Assembly (NCBI GenBank): GCA_947626105.1
Contig: CANQQY010000004.1
Coordinates: 62,001-126,000, forward strand
Length of the DNA stretch: 64,000 nt
Reading direction: 5' to 3'
Source of the DNA: an uncultured Clostridia bacterium
GTDB lineage: Bacteria > Bacillota > Clostridia > Christensenellales > Borkfalkiaceae
Each line of letters begins with the position of its first letter. Position 1 is the first letter of the stretch. Shown piece by piece: positions 51,997-61,166 of the stretch. Both the position numbers and the translations under genes were made by a program. The notes under the pieces were generated by a model that saw only the letters and a program-made list of their open reading frames with translations, ran no database searches and was not told the origin of the DNA.

Positions 51997-54900
51997 ATGA
52001 AATTCAAATTCGGCGTGAAACAGATCGTGTTGCTTCTCGTGGCGGTCGTGCTCATCGGCGTGCTCATCGCGGGCAACATCATTCTGGTATGGCAGGCGCC
52101 CCTTCTGCACGGATTTTTCGGCGGGATCGGCGGCGATACGGAGAGCGAAGAAGCCCAAAAAGAGCTCAGCTCGGGCGACCAGATGGTGCAGGAGATCACC
52201 GAGGACAGCATCGTGCTCTTGAAGAACGATGATGTGGACGGCAAGCCCTATCTTCCCCTCGATATCGCAAATTACGACGAAACGCACGGGATCAACCTCT
52301 TCGGCTGGGGTGCGACCGACAACGGGTTCCTGCTCGTCGGCGGCGGCAGCGGCGGCTGTCCCATCAATGAAGAGAATCCCATGCACACGACCCTGACGGA
52401 GGCGTTCGAGGCGCAAAACTTCCCCTATAATAAGTCCCTCACAAACGCTTATTCCGGCGTTTCGTCGCAGGACGCGGATTTTTACGGCGCCGGCGGCTCC
52501 ACAAACGCGGACGTCGACCCCTGCATGGCGAATCCGGGCGAGAGTTTCTATACGGAAGAACTCTTGAATCAGGCAAAGGCGAGCTCTTCCGACGCGATCG
52601 TCGTGCTCTCCCGCTGGGGCGCGGAGAATATGGACCATGGCACGGGCCGCGAGCTCAAAAATACAAAAAACTATAAGAACGGCGATTTCCTGAGACTGAC
52701 GAATGAAGAAAAGATCATGTTCAATAAGCTCAGGGAGAAGGGATTCAACGTCACCGTCCTTCTCAATACGACCAACCCGCTCGAACTCACTTTCCTCGAA
52801 GAATATGACGACATCATTCAGGCATGCCTCTACGTCGGGATCCCCGGGCAGTCGGGCGCGATGGCGATCCCCAACATTCTTCTCGGCTCCAAGGTCGTCG
52901 GCGATGAGCTCGTCGAGATCAGCCCCTCCGGGCGACTCACGGATACCTATGCCCGCAACTGGCAGAATTGGAGCCCCAATTACGAGAACGTCGGCATCAT
53001 GGGCAATATCGCCTATAAGGAAAATATCTACATCGGCTATAAGTGGTACGAGACGGCGGCAGCAGAGGGGTTATTCACCTATGAGGACGTCGTGCAGTTC
53101 CCCTTCGGGTACGGGCGTTCCTACACCTCTTTCGAACAGACGATCACGGGCGTCGACCTCGACGGCGCAACCGTTTCGGACGGCGCACAGCTCTCCAAAG
53201 AGGGGACGTATACCGTCACCGTCCACGTCAAGAACACGGGAAGCCGCAGCGGCAAGGACGTCGTCCAGCTCTATTACACGGCGCCCTATACGAGCGGCGG
53301 GATCGAAAAGGCGAGCGTCAACCTGCTTGCGTTCGGCAAGACGGAAGCCCTCGAAGCCGGCGGCGAAACGGACGTCACGCTCACCTTCACCGCGTACGAC
53401 ATGGCGTCCTATGACGATTACGATAAGAACGGGAACGGATTCCGCGGCTATGAGCTCGACAGGGGCGCGTATGAGATCAAGCTCATGCAGAACGCACATG
53501 AACTCTACGCGGGCGCCGCAAAGAATTTGTATACCCTCAACGTGAACGAGGGCGGCATTCGGTTCGAGACCGACCCCGTCACGGGCGCCGAAGTCAAGAA
53601 TCTCTTTACGGGCGATACCGCCTATGCGGGCGTTCCCGTAGACGGCTCCAACGGCGTCAACGGCGGCGTCACCTACCTTTCCCGTGCGAACCATTTCGGG
53701 AATTACGGCGAAGCGACGAGAGGCGGCGTCGGAACCCTGACGAGCGCGGCGAATAATGCGCACGACAATTACGTTTACGACGGCTATAACACGGAAGAGA
53801 TCAAGGCGGAAGTCGCGACCTATCTGCCCGGGACGCCTGCGGCGATGCCGATCCTTGCTTTGGATGAGAACGGCACGCCCGCCTCGCTCGAACAGCTCAA
53901 CGGCAAAGGCGCCCCCCTTGTGGTTCAGAGGGACGTCCTTGAACTCCTTCTCGACGACAGCGATCCCGAAGTAAATGCCCTGATGTGGACGATGTTCCTC
54001 GACCAGCTTACGCCGGAAGAGATCTGCTCTCTCCTCGGGCACGGGTATTTCCACACCGTCGCGGTGGAGAGCATCGGGAAACCGAACAACTTCGAAACGG
54101 ACGGCCCTGCGGGCTTCAACTCCTCCGTGGCTTCCCCCGGCAGTACGAACGGTTGGACGGTGTTCCCCGCCGAAACGCTCTCGGGCTGCTCGTGGAACAC
54201 GGAGCTCATGTATGAGCTCGGCAGAGTGCAGGGCAAGATCGGCGTCGCGACCAAGGTCGCGGGCTGGTACGCTCCTGGCGTCAATCTGCACCGCTCCCCT
54301 TACAACGCCCGCAACTATGAGTATTACAGTGAGGACGGCGTTCTCTCGGGGTATCTCGCCGCGGCGACCATCAAGGGCGCCAAAGAAGAGAACCTCACCT
54401 GCTACCTCAAACACTTCGCCTTGGCGGAGAGCGGGCAGAACTCCGACGAATGGAACGAATGGCTCACCGAGCAAGCGCTTCGCGAAACCTATTGCAAACC
54501 CTTCGAGATCGCCGTGAAAGCGGGCGGCGCAAACGCCATGATGAGCGCATTCAACTGCGTCGGCGCCGTTTGGTCGGGATACAATCACGCCCTTCTTACG
54601 TCCATGCTCCGCGAGGAATGGGGCTTCAAGGGCTCTGTCATCACCGACTGGGCGAAGGATTATATGAAGAATTATTCGCGGGCGGTCATCGCGGGCAACG
54701 ATTTGTGGCTCGACCAAAACGAACAGGACGCCAGAATCGACTTCAACGATCCTGCCCAGCACTACGCGGCGCGCCGCGCGGCACGGGATATCCTGTATAC
54801 CTACATCGACACCCTTTACACTTCCGGACAGGAAAGCGTCGTGCCGTCGCCGCCTCCTTATTCGTCGCTATTCGTAGGGCTTTGGAGCGCGATCGACGTT

Positions 54901-55089
54901 GCGCTCGGGCTCGGCTTGATCGCATGCGTCGTGTTCTTCTTCTGGTCGCCGCTCAAAAACCGTAAGGCAAAGAAAGCCGCCGCGGAAGCCGCAGAGGGCG
55001 ACGTTGTGGAAGAGCATGACGTCGTTGCGGACGAACTTCCGCCCGACGCCCCCGTTGAGAGCGGATCGCATGACGATAATAATTCGTAA
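51997..55089 (+). CDS. Membrane-anchored GH3 beta-glucosidase with permuted domain order
   Basis: 1030 residues; AAGGAGGA before the ATG. An N-terminal membrane helix (8-32) and a C-terminal helix (about 955-980) flank the ectodomain. The alpha/beta-sandwich domain normally at the C-terminus comes first (EITEDSIVLLKNDD, INLFGWGATDNG, VVLSRWGAENMDHGTGRE; 45-330), then a Fn3-like domain (about 385-510), and only then the TIM barrel (about 640-920; TDGPAGFNSS, GWYAPGVNLHRSPYNARNYE, YLKHFALAESGQ). The catalytic nucleophile is Asp884 in GFKGSVITDWAKD. The order matches the minority permuted GH3 group. It would hydrolyse oligosaccharides released by the GH16 enzyme. Confidence 0.93.
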   Translation: MKFKFGVKQIVLLLVAVVLIGVLIAGNIILVWQAPLLHGFFGGIGGDTESEEAQKELSSGDQMVQEITEDSIVLLKNDDVDGKPYLPLDIANYDETHGINLFGWGATDNGFLLVGGGSGGCPINEENPMHTTLTEAFEAQNFPYNKSLTNAYSGVSSQDADFYGAGGSTNADVDPCMANPGESFYTEELLNQAKASSSDAIVVLSRWGAENMDHGTGRELKNTKNYKNGDFLRLTNEEKIMFNKLREKGFNVTVLLNTTNPLELTFLEEYDDIIQACLYVGIPGQSGAMAIPNILLGSKVVGDELVEISPSGRLTDTYARNWQNWSPNYENVGIMGNIAYKENIYIGYKWYETAAAEGLFTYEDVVQFPFGYGRSYTSFEQTITGVDLDGATVSDGAQLSKEGTYTVTVHVKNTGSRSGKDVVQLYYTAPYTSGGIEKASVNLLAFGKTEALEAGGETDVTLTFTAYDMASYDDYDKNGNGFRGYELDRGAYEIKLMQNAHELYAGAAKNLYTLNVNEGGIRFETDPVTGAEVKNLFTGDTAYAGVPVDGSNGVNGGVTYLSRANHFGNYGEATRGGVGTLTSAANNAHDNYVYDGYNTEEIKAEVATYLPGTPAAMPILALDENGTPASLEQLNGKGAPLVVQRDVLELLLDDSDPEVNALMWTMFLDQLTPEEICSLLGHGYFHTVAVESIGKPNNFETDGPAGFNSSVASPGSTNGWTVFPAETLSGCSWNTELMYELGRVQGKIGVATKVAGWYAPGVNLHRSPYNARNYEYYSEDGVLSGYLAAATIKGAKEENLTCYLKHFALAESGQNSDEWNEWLTEQALRETYCKPFEIAVKAGGANAMMSAFNCVGAVWSGYNHALLTSMLREEWGFKGSVITDWAKDYMKNYSRAVIAGNDLWLDQNEQDARIDFNDPAQHYAARRAARDILYTYIDTLYTSGQESVVPSPPPYSSLFVGLWSAIDVALGLGLIACVVFFFWSPLKNRKAKKAAAEAAEGDVVEEHDVVADELPPDAPVESGSHDDNNS

Positions 55090-55098
55090 ATGAGTATC

Positions 55099-55133
55099 AA
55101 AAAAAGGCCGTCGCTTCGACGGTCTTTTTTTGT
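55099..55133 (+). terminator. Terminator after GH3
   Basis: GGCCGTCG and CGACGGTC (one G-U pair) with CTT loop, followed by TTTTTTT. Confidence 0.85.
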
Positions 55134-55149
55134 TGACCTGCCCCTTATG

Positions 55150-55345
55150 CCCGCCTACCGCGTCATGTTGAGCGTAGCGAAACATCCCGAAGAACGAAGT
55201 CCGAACTCTTGGCGCCCCTTCCAGGGGAGCTGTCACCGCAGGTGACTGAGGGGTTTCAAAAACCCTATCCCCCGCTACGCGGGTACTTCCCCTACGAGGG
55301 GAAGCAAGAGGCCCCCCTTGGCTCCCCTAAGAGGGGAAGCAAGAG
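55150..55345. repeat. B fragment and A elements between GH3 and mnmG
   Basis: CGCGTCATGTTGAGCGTAGC is a B-type half; then GGCGCCCCTTCCAGGGGAGC, GTCACCGCAGGTGAC, GGGTTTCAAAAACCC, TACTTCCCCTACGAGGGGAA and GGCTCCCCTAAGAGGGGAAG are A modules. Confidence 0.8.
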
Positions 55346-55355
55346 GACTGCGGCG

Positions 55356-57269
55356 TTACCGTTTCAAACTCAAATAAATCATTAAAACGGCGATGTCGGC
55401 GGGGGAAACGCCGGAGATCCGCTCTGCCTGCCCGAGATTCACGGGTCGGATCTTATCGAGCTTCTCCCGCGCTTCCAAGCGCAAGCCTTCGATCGAAAAA
55501 TAATCAATGTCGGGGGGCAGGGGCTTTGTTTCCATGCGCCGCGCCTTGTCCGCTTCGAGCGCGGCACGGCGGAGATATCCTTCGTATTTGAGCTCTGTCT
55601 CACAGCTCAAAAGAATGTCGCGCGGCACGTTCCCGAAGAGGGAGAACGCCTCCGCGATCTCGACGATCGGGATCCCGCGGCGGATGAGATCTGCAAAGGT
55701 GACGCCTGCGGAGAGGGGCGGATCGCCGTGTTTTTGCACTATCATGTCCGCAATCCCATGTTCAGCGCGGGAATTCAGGGTACCCATGACCGCGTCGCGC
55801 ATCTTTTTGCGTTCGAGGTATGCCATGTACCGCTCTTCCGTCACGAGCCCGCACCCATGTCCGAGTTCCGTGAGCCGCAGATCGGCGTTATCCTGCCGCA
55901 AAAAGAGGCGGAACTCCGCACGGGAAGTCATCATGCGGTAGGGCTCTTCGGTGCCCTTCGTCACGAGGTCGTCGATGAGCACGCCGATATACGCCTCGTC
56001 CCTGCCCAAGACAAGAGGGGGAAGGGCGCGGAGTTTGAGCGAAGCGTTCAGCCCCGCCATCAGCCCCTGCGCTGCCGCTTCCTCGTAGCCGCTCGTGCCG
56101 TTGATCTGCCCCGCCGTATAGAGCCCCTCGACGCGCTTATATTCGAGGGTGGGGAAGAGATCGAGCGTATCAATGCAGTCGTATTCGATGGCGTAAGCGT
56201 AGCGGACGATCTCGCACCGTTCGAGCCCCTTCACCGTGCGGTACATCTGCTTTTGCAGGTCGTGCGGGAGGGAAGTGGAGAGCCCCTGTACATAGACTTC
56301 CGTCGTGTCCGCCCCCTCCGGCTCCAAAAAGATCTGGTGCCGCGGTTTCTCGGAGAAGCGGACGACTTTCGTCTCGATCGAGGGGCAGTAGCGCGGCCCC
56401 GTCGAGGAGATCGTCCCGTTATAGAGGGGGGCGCGGTCGAGATTTTTTAGAATCAGCTCGTGCGTCTCCCCGTTCGTCCAGCCGAGAAGGCAGGGGATCT
56501 GCTTTTCGGGAACGCTTTGATTCAAAAAGGAGAAGGGATAGGTCTGCTCCCCCGGTTGAAGGTCGAACGCGTCGGGGTCGACCGTTCTTCCGTCGAGGCG
56601 GGCGGGGGTGCCCGTTTTGAAGCGGCGCACGCGGAAACCCAGATCAATGAGATTTTGCGTGAGGGCGGTCGCGCGGGAGAAGCCGTTGGGGCCGCTTTCG
56701 GAGATCACCTCGCCCGTGATCGTCCGCGCGTTGAGGTACACCCCCGTCGCGACAACGACCGCACGGCAGGAAAATACGCCGCCGTAGGTCGTCCTTACCC
56801 CGACGACGCGCCTTCCTTGGCTCCCCCTTGAGGGGGAGCTGTCACCGCAGGTGACTGAGGGGGTGTCCTCCTCCACCAAGATCTCCGCCGCTTCGCCCTG
56901 CACGATCCGAAGATTTTCGGTGTGCTCCAAGACCCGCTTCATTTCGGTGTGATACTTGTTTTTATCCACCTGCGCGCGGAGAGATTGCACGGCTGCGCCC
57001 TTTCCCTCGTTGAGCATGCGGTATTGCAGGGCACAGCGGTCGGCATTTAAGCCCATTTCTCCGCCCAGCGCGTCGATCTCACGCACTAAATGCCCCTTCG
57101 CCGTACCGCCGACGGAGGGGTTGCAGGGCATGAAGCCGATCGAATCGGGATTTAAGGTGAGCATGACGGTTTTGAGCCCGGTACGAGCTAAGGCGAGCGC
57201 AGCTTCGCAGCCCGCATGTCCCGCGCCGATGACGACGGCGTCACAGCTCCCTTCGGAAAAGGTTTGCAT
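55356..57269 (-). CDS. mnmG: tRNA uridine-5-carboxymethylaminomethyl modification enzyme MnmG, with palindrome-encoded insert
   Basis: 637 residues from the ATG at 57269 ([20 protein letters not shown]); the open frame extends to 57422 but only through repeats. FAD-binding [10 protein letters not shown] (16-24), the MnmG signatures [20 protein letters not shown] and [15 protein letters not shown], and the C-terminal helical MnmE-binding domain. With MnmE it installs cmnm5U34 in tRNA. Residues 136-152 ([17 protein letters not shown]) sit in a loop where homologues have only a turn, and are encoded by a family A palindrome (56815-56864). No Shine-Dalgarno is visible at the start, where another repeat block lies. 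Confidence 0.95.
   Translation of the reverse strand: MQTFSEGSCDAVVIGAGHAGCEAALALARTGLKTVMLTLNPDSIGFMPCNPSVGGTAKGHLVREIDALGGEMGLNADRCALQYRMLNEGKGAAVQSLRAQVDKNKYHTEMKRVLEHTENLRIVQGEAAEILVEEDTPSVTCGDSSPSRGSQGRRVVGVRTTYGGVFSCRAVVVATGVYLNARTITGEVISESGPNGFSRATALTQNLIDLGFRVRRFKTGTPARLDGRTVDPDAFDLQPGEQTYPFSFLNQSVPEKQIPCLLGWTNGETHELILKNLDRAPLYNGTISSTGPRYCPSIETKVVRFSEKPRHQIFLEPEGADTTEVYVQGLSTSLPHDLQKQMYRTVKGLERCEIVRYAYAIEYDCIDTLDLFPTLEYKRVEGLYTAGQINGTSGYEEAAAQGLMAGLNASLKLRALPPLVLGRDEAYIGVLIDDLVTKGTEEPYRMMTSRAEFRLFLRQDNADLRLTELGHGCGLVTEERYMAYLERKKMRDAVMGTLNSRAEHGIADMIVQKHGDPPLSAGVTFADLIRRGIPIVEIAEAFSLFGNVPRDILLSCETELKYEGYLRRAALEADKARRMETKPLPPDIDYFSIEGLRLEAREKLDKIRPVNLGQAERISGVSPADIAVLMIYLSLKR
56815..56864. 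repeat. Family A palindrome inserted in frame in mnmG
   Basis: Fifty bases with GGCTCCCCCTTGAGGGGGAG and CTGTCACCGCAGGTGAC. The first 39 bases from 56819 are identical to the intergenic copy at 24149-24187. It keeps the frame open on the mnmG strand and adds about 17 codons. Confidence 0.9.
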
Positions 57270-57294
57270 AATCTTGATGTTGTGTGGATTTGGT

Positions 57295-57470
57295 AGCCCC
57301 TTGCTTCCCCTTGTAGAGAAGTATCCGCGCAGCCACCCATTTGCTTCCCCTCTTAGGGGAAGTACCCGCGTAGCGGGGGATAGGTTTTTCGGAAACTCGG
57401 CGGTAGGAAACCCCTCAGTCACGCAAGGACGCGTGACAGCTCCCCTACGAGGGGAGCCAAGGTGTCCTTC
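57295..57470. repeat. Family A elements upstream of mnmG
   Basis: CTTGCTTCCCCTTGTAGAGA, TTGCTTCCCCTCTTAGGGGA, GAAACCCCTCAGTCACGC, GTCACGCAAGGACGCGTGAC and AGCTCCCCTACGAGGGGAGC in series. No promoter for mnmG was recognised in it. Confidence 0.75.
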
Positions 57471-57474
57471 GTTC

Positions 57475-57716
57475 TAAATCACGGCGCGTGGCGGGGTCTC
57501 CCCGTCTAAGCGCACTCAATTTGTCGAACCCCTTCGACTTAATGTAATTGCAAAGCGATGTTCGGAGTGACCCGATTGATGCACAGGGAAGGTTCGCTCG
57601 TTCATTTCTTTTCGAAGCCCCGCGAGATTCTTCGACAAGCTCAGAATGACGCGCGGTGCGCGTCCGCGGGGCGCCTTGTGCGAAGCGACGGGGCGAGCAA
57701 AGAAATCGAGCGAAAC
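57475..57716. repeat. Family C element between mnmG and dnaA
   Basis: Left arm GGTTCGCTCGTTCATTTCTT and right arm GAGCAAAGAAATCGAGCGAA form an inverted pair (57592-57716) that encloses a B core (GATTCTTCGACAAGCTCAGA). Its end abuts the dnaA stop codon, as with the C elements after lysC and GH16. Confidence 0.8.
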
Positions 57717-59054
57717 TTACTGTTTCAATACCGCACTTTTAATATCGTTCACGTCCTTCGCCATGGCGTCGCTCACCTTCATGAGGCTCGCCACTTTGTC
57801 GCGGGAGTAGATGACCGTCGCATGGTCTCTGCCGCCCATTTCTTTGCCGACGGAGACGAGGGGCAGGGCGAGCATGTCGCACATCAGATAGGTGCAGATC
57901 TGCCTTGCACGCACAAGCTCCGCCCGTTTGCTCTTGCCGAGGAGCTCCTGTTTCGTGATCGAGAAATGCGCGCAGGTCGCCCTTACGATCGTATCGGGCG
58001 TGACGACGGCGTTTTCGTCGACGTTGATCGCCTCTTGCAGGGCGATCCCCGCAAGTTTTAAGGTGATGGGCTCCTCGTGGAGCTTGCTTGCAAAGATGAC
58101 GGTGTTGAGCTTCCCCTCGAGCGTGCGGACGTTATTATCCGAATTTTTTGCGAGGAAGGCGAGCACGTCGTCGGGCACGACATACTTCTTTTCGAGCGCT
58201 TTGCGCTTCAAGATCGCGATCTTCGTTTCGAGGTCGGGCGGTTGGATATCCGCGATGAGCCCCCCTTCGAAACGGGTGCGGAGCCGCTCTTCCAGCGTCG
58301 TAAGCTCCTTTGCGGGGCAATCCGAAGAGATGACGATCTGTTTGTTCTGTGAGGAAAGTTCGTTGAAGGTATGGAAGAAGGCCTCCTGCACGCCGTATTT
58401 TCCCGCCCAGAATTGGATGTCGTCGATGAGAAGGACGTCCACGTTGCGGTAGCGGTTGCGGAAGCGGAACTCCCTGCCCTCTCCCTTGCGGGCGAGGCTG
58501 TCGACAAATTCATTGAGAAACTTCTCGCTCGTCGTGTAGAGCACTTTCAGCGAAGGCTTCTTTTCGCGGATCTCATTCGCGATCGCCTGCATGAGGTGCG
58601 TCTTGCCGAGCCCCGTCCCGCCGTAAATATAGAGGGGATTGTATTCCCCGCCGGGGTTGTTCGCGACGGACTTTGCCGCGGCATAGACGAATTTGTTGGA
58701 ACTTCCCACGACGAAGGAGTCGAACGTGTAGCGCGGATCGAGCGCGACGGCGTTTCCCGCGTCGGTGTCGGGAAGTTTGTCGATGGAGTATTCCTCGCTC
58801 CCGTCCACGATGAGGGCGACGTCCGAGAGCCCGACGTCCGCCGAGGCGATCGCCTCGCGGAGCTGGGTGAGATGGTGGCGGGAGACGGTCGCCGCGACGA
58901 GCTCGTCCTCCGCCCGCAGCACAAGAGTGCCGCCCATGACGTCCACGGGTTCCAATCCGCGGATGAACCGTTCATAGGAGAGCGGATTGATGAGCCGCTC
59001 CGCACGCTCACGGATCTTGTCCCATAGGTAATCGAACTGTGTTTTTTCTGCCAT
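57717..59054 (-). CDS. dnaA: Chromosomal replication initiator DnaA
   Basis: 445 residues from the ATG at 59054 (GAGG upstream; the frame extends further without DnaA similarity). Domain I (1-85, FDYLWDKIRERAERL), the AAA+ domain with Walker A YGGTGLGKTHLMQ (near residue 145), Walker B VDVLLIDDIQFWAGK, ISSDCPAKELTTLEERLRTRF, and the DNA-binding domain IV with VGKEMGGRDHATVIYS. Initiates replication at oriC. Unlike the usual dnaA-dnaN-recF order it is divergent from recF and dnaN is not between them. Confidence 0.97.
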   Translation of the reverse strand: MAEKTQFDYLWDKIRERAERLINPLSYERFIRGLEPVDVMGGTLVLRAEDELVAATVSRHHLTQLREAIASADVGLSDVALIVDGSEEYSIDKLPDTDAGNAVALDPRYTFDSFVVGSSNKFVYAAAKSVANNPGGEYNPLYIYGGTGLGKTHLMQAIANEIREKKPSLKVLYTTSEKFLNEFVDSLARKGEGREFRFRNRYRNVDVLLIDDIQFWAGKYGVQEAFFHTFNELSSQNKQIVISSDCPAKELTTLEERLRTRFEGGLIADIQPPDLETKIAILKRKALEKKYVVPDDVLAFLAKNSDNNVRTLEGKLNTVIFASKLHEEPITLKLAGIALQEAINVDENAVVTPDTIVRATCAHFSITKQELLGKSKRAELVRARQICTYLMCDMLALPLVSVGKEMGGRDHATVIYSRDKVASLMKVSDAMAKDVNDIKSAVLKQ

Positions 59055-59180
59055 TTTATCCTCACAAACGCTTTGTGTTTTTTTCGGAATTTGGTATAAT
59101 AATCGGGAAGGGGTTACTCCCACGCATCCATTATAATACAAAATTGCCCGAAAAGAAAGTGTTTTTGCGGTGAAATCGTC
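59055..59180. promoter_or_regulatory. Divergent control region between dnaA and recF
   Basis: An AT-rich 126-bp gap with TATAAT at 59132-59137 (toward recF) and TTTGGTATAATAATC near 59091-59105. I could not assign -35 elements confidently. No cluster of DnaA boxes was found, so this is not an obvious oriC. Confidence 0.5.
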
Positions 59181-60260
59181 ATGCTCATCGAAAATTTGAC
59201 TCTCCACAATTTCAGAAACTACGTGGACGAGACCTTCGCGCTCTGCGACGGGCTCAACGTCCTCACGGGCAAGAATGCGCAGGGCAAGACGAACTGCGCC
59301 GAAGCGGTCTATTATCTCTGCACGGGATCCTCTCTCCGCATCCGCCACGACAGGCAGCTCATCCGCTACGGGCAGGAGTTTGCCCGCGTCCGCGCGACGC
59401 TCAAAAGCCGCTACGGGCGGGTGGAGCTCCAAGCGGATATCTACGAAAACAGGCGCGAACTCTTCGTCAACGGCAACAAGGTCGCGAAATCGGTGGACTT
59501 TCTCGGGAATATGAACGCCGTCTTTTTCTCCCCGGGAGAACTCCGCCTCGTGCAGGACGGCCCCGACGAGAGAAGGCGGTTTTTGAACCTTTCCATATCC
59601 CAGACCTCGCGGGAGTATTGCACGGCGCTTTTAAGATACCAAAAGATCCTCGACCAGCGGAATAATCTCTTAAAGGAGCACGATTTCGGACTCATTTCGG
59701 ATACTTTGCCCGTCTGGGACGAACAGCTCGCCCTCTATGCGGCGCGGATCGTCGCGCGGCGGCGGGATTTCATGAAAAAACTTGCTCCCCTCGCCGCGGA
59801 AGCGCACAGTTTTCTTACGGACGGGGCGGAATCGCTCTCCTTCGGCGCGGACGGGGGAGAGGAGAGCGAGGAAGAGATCCGCGTCAGGCTCCTGCATGAA
59901 TTTGCAAGTGCGCGGGAGCGGGACATGCGGCTCGGATTTACGTCCGTGGGGCCTCACCGCGACGACATCAAGATCATGATCGGCGGGCGGGACGCGCGCG
60001 GCTTTTGCTCGCAGGGACAGGCGCGGACGGCGGCGCTCTCCATGAAACTTGCAGAGCTCGAAATCTTCCGTTCCATCACGGGCGAGCCGCCCATTCTCAT
60101 CCTCGACGATGTGATGAGCGAGCTCGATCTCCCGCGGAGAAAAAAACTTTTGAGCCGCGTGGACGGCGTGCAGTGCATCCTCACTTGCACCCATGCCGAG
60201 CGCGTGTTATACGGCACGGAGTGCAATAAAATCAGGATACAGGACGGGAAGATCGTATGA
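59181..60260 (+). CDS. recF: DNA replication and repair protein RecF
   Basis: 359 residues. SMC-like ATPase that helps RecA load at gaps: IENLTLHNFRNY, Walker A GKNAQGKTN (30-38), FSPGELRLVQDGPDERRRFL, the ABC signature region GFCSQGQARTAALSMKLAELE and Walker B PILILDDVMSELDLPRR. The ATG at 59181 is in frame with the family N-terminus (MLIENL). It overlaps the PHP gene by 4 bases. gyrB and dnaN, its usual neighbours, are not seen. Confidence 0.96.
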   Translation: MLIENLTLHNFRNYVDETFALCDGLNVLTGKNAQGKTNCAEAVYYLCTGSSLRIRHDRQLIRYGQEFARVRATLKSRYGRVELQADIYENRRELFVNGNKVAKSVDFLGNMNAVFFSPGELRLVQDGPDERRRFLNLSISQTSREYCTALLRYQKILDQRNNLLKEHDFGLISDTLPVWDEQLALYAARIVARRRDFMKKLAPLAAEAHSFLTDGAESLSFGADGGEESEEEIRVRLLHEFASARERDMRLGFTSVGPHRDDIKIMIGGRDARGFCSQGQARTAALSMKLAELEIFRSITGEPPILILDDVMSELDLPRRKKLLSRVDGVQCILTCTHAERVLYGTECNKIRIQDGKIV

Positions 60261-61159
60261 AAGTCAGGGCGGATCTGCATACTCATTCCTATTATTCGGA
60301 CGGGGCGTACGCGCCCGCGGAGCTCTTGTCCCGCGCCGCCGCGGCGGGGGTCGGGCTGTTTGCGCTCACCGATCACGACAACATGGCGGGCTGCAACGAA
60401 GGGGCCGCCGCAGCGGAAGCGCTCGGCTTGAAATTTGTGCGCGGGATCGAGGTCTCGTCCTATCTCGGTGCGGCGAAGGTGCACGTTCTCGGCTACGGAT
60501 GCACGGAAAACGACGCATATGTGCGCTTTTTGAAGGAGCGGCAGGAGGGCGCCCGCATGCGCGCGGAGGATGTTCTCGCAAAGGCGAACGAGGCGCTCTC
60601 GCTCGACGTGAGCATGGAGGAAGTCGATTCCTTCCGCGTCTCCAAGGACGCACCCGTGCACACCATGCACATCGTGCGGGCGTTTGCGGCGCGTCTGCAT
60701 GCGGATTTGGACGAACTCTACCGCAAGGTTTTTGCGCCCGGCGGAAGGGCGTTCTCGGACATGGGTCGCCCATTGCCCGTCGACGCAGTGCATATCATTC
60801 ATGAGATGGGCGGGATCGCCGTCCTCGCCCACCCCGCGCAGATCCTCATCCTGCCCGAGGACGTCTCCAAGCGCTTTTCGTCGCTTTCCGCGGAGGAAAA
60901 GGAAGAAGCGAAGCGTACCTATGTGGGTGCGCGGGAATCGTTCATGGAAATGCTTACCGAAGAGGGGCTGGATGGGATAGAATGCTATCACTCGACGCAT
61001 ACTGAAAAAGAGACGGAGCGCTTTCTGCGTTTTGCCCGCGAAAAGGATCTCCTCGTGACGGGCGGCTCCGATTTCCACGTCGACGGAAGCGGAAGAAAGA
61101 TCGGCTGCCCTCCCTTTTATGCGGAGGAAGGACTGCTTGCGGCGCTCCGCCTCCTGTAA
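60257..61159 (+). CDS. PHP-domain phosphoesterase (YciV/TrpH-like)
   Basis: 300 residues. Polymerase-and-histidinol-phosphatase fold with metal motifs ADLHTHSYYSDG (5-16), ALTDHDNMAG, IEVSSYLGAAKVHVLGYG, HTMHIVRAF, IAVLAHP and GGSDFHVDG. Relatives hydrolyse 3',5'-nucleoside bisphosphates or trim 5' ends of RNA. The ATG overlaps the recF stop, so it is co-transcribed. Confidence 0.92.
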   Translation: MKVRADLHTHSYYSDGAYAPAELLSRAAAAGVGLFALTDHDNMAGCNEGAAAAEALGLKFVRGIEVSSYLGAAKVHVLGYGCTENDAYVRFLKERQEGARMRAEDVLAKANEALSLDVSMEEVDSFRVSKDAPVHTMHIVRAFAARLHADLDELYRKVFAPGGRAFSDMGRPLPVDAVHIIHEMGGIAVLAHPAQILILPEDVSKRFSSLSAEEKEEAKRTYVGARESFMEMLTEEGLDGIECYHSTHTEKETERFLRFAREKDLLVTGGSDFHVDGSGRKIGCPPFYAEEGLLAALRLL

Positions 61160-61166
61160 GGAGACG

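Noticed and set aside
56815..56864. Frameshift or pseudogene in mnmG
   Set aside because: The inserted palindrome keeps the frame and all conserved MnmG motifs on both sides are intact.
59056..59064. TTATCCTCA, one mismatch from a DnaA box, just upstream of dnaA
   Set aside because: It is the complement of the dnaA Shine-Dalgarno region (TGAGGATAA) and stands alone; no cluster of boxes is present.
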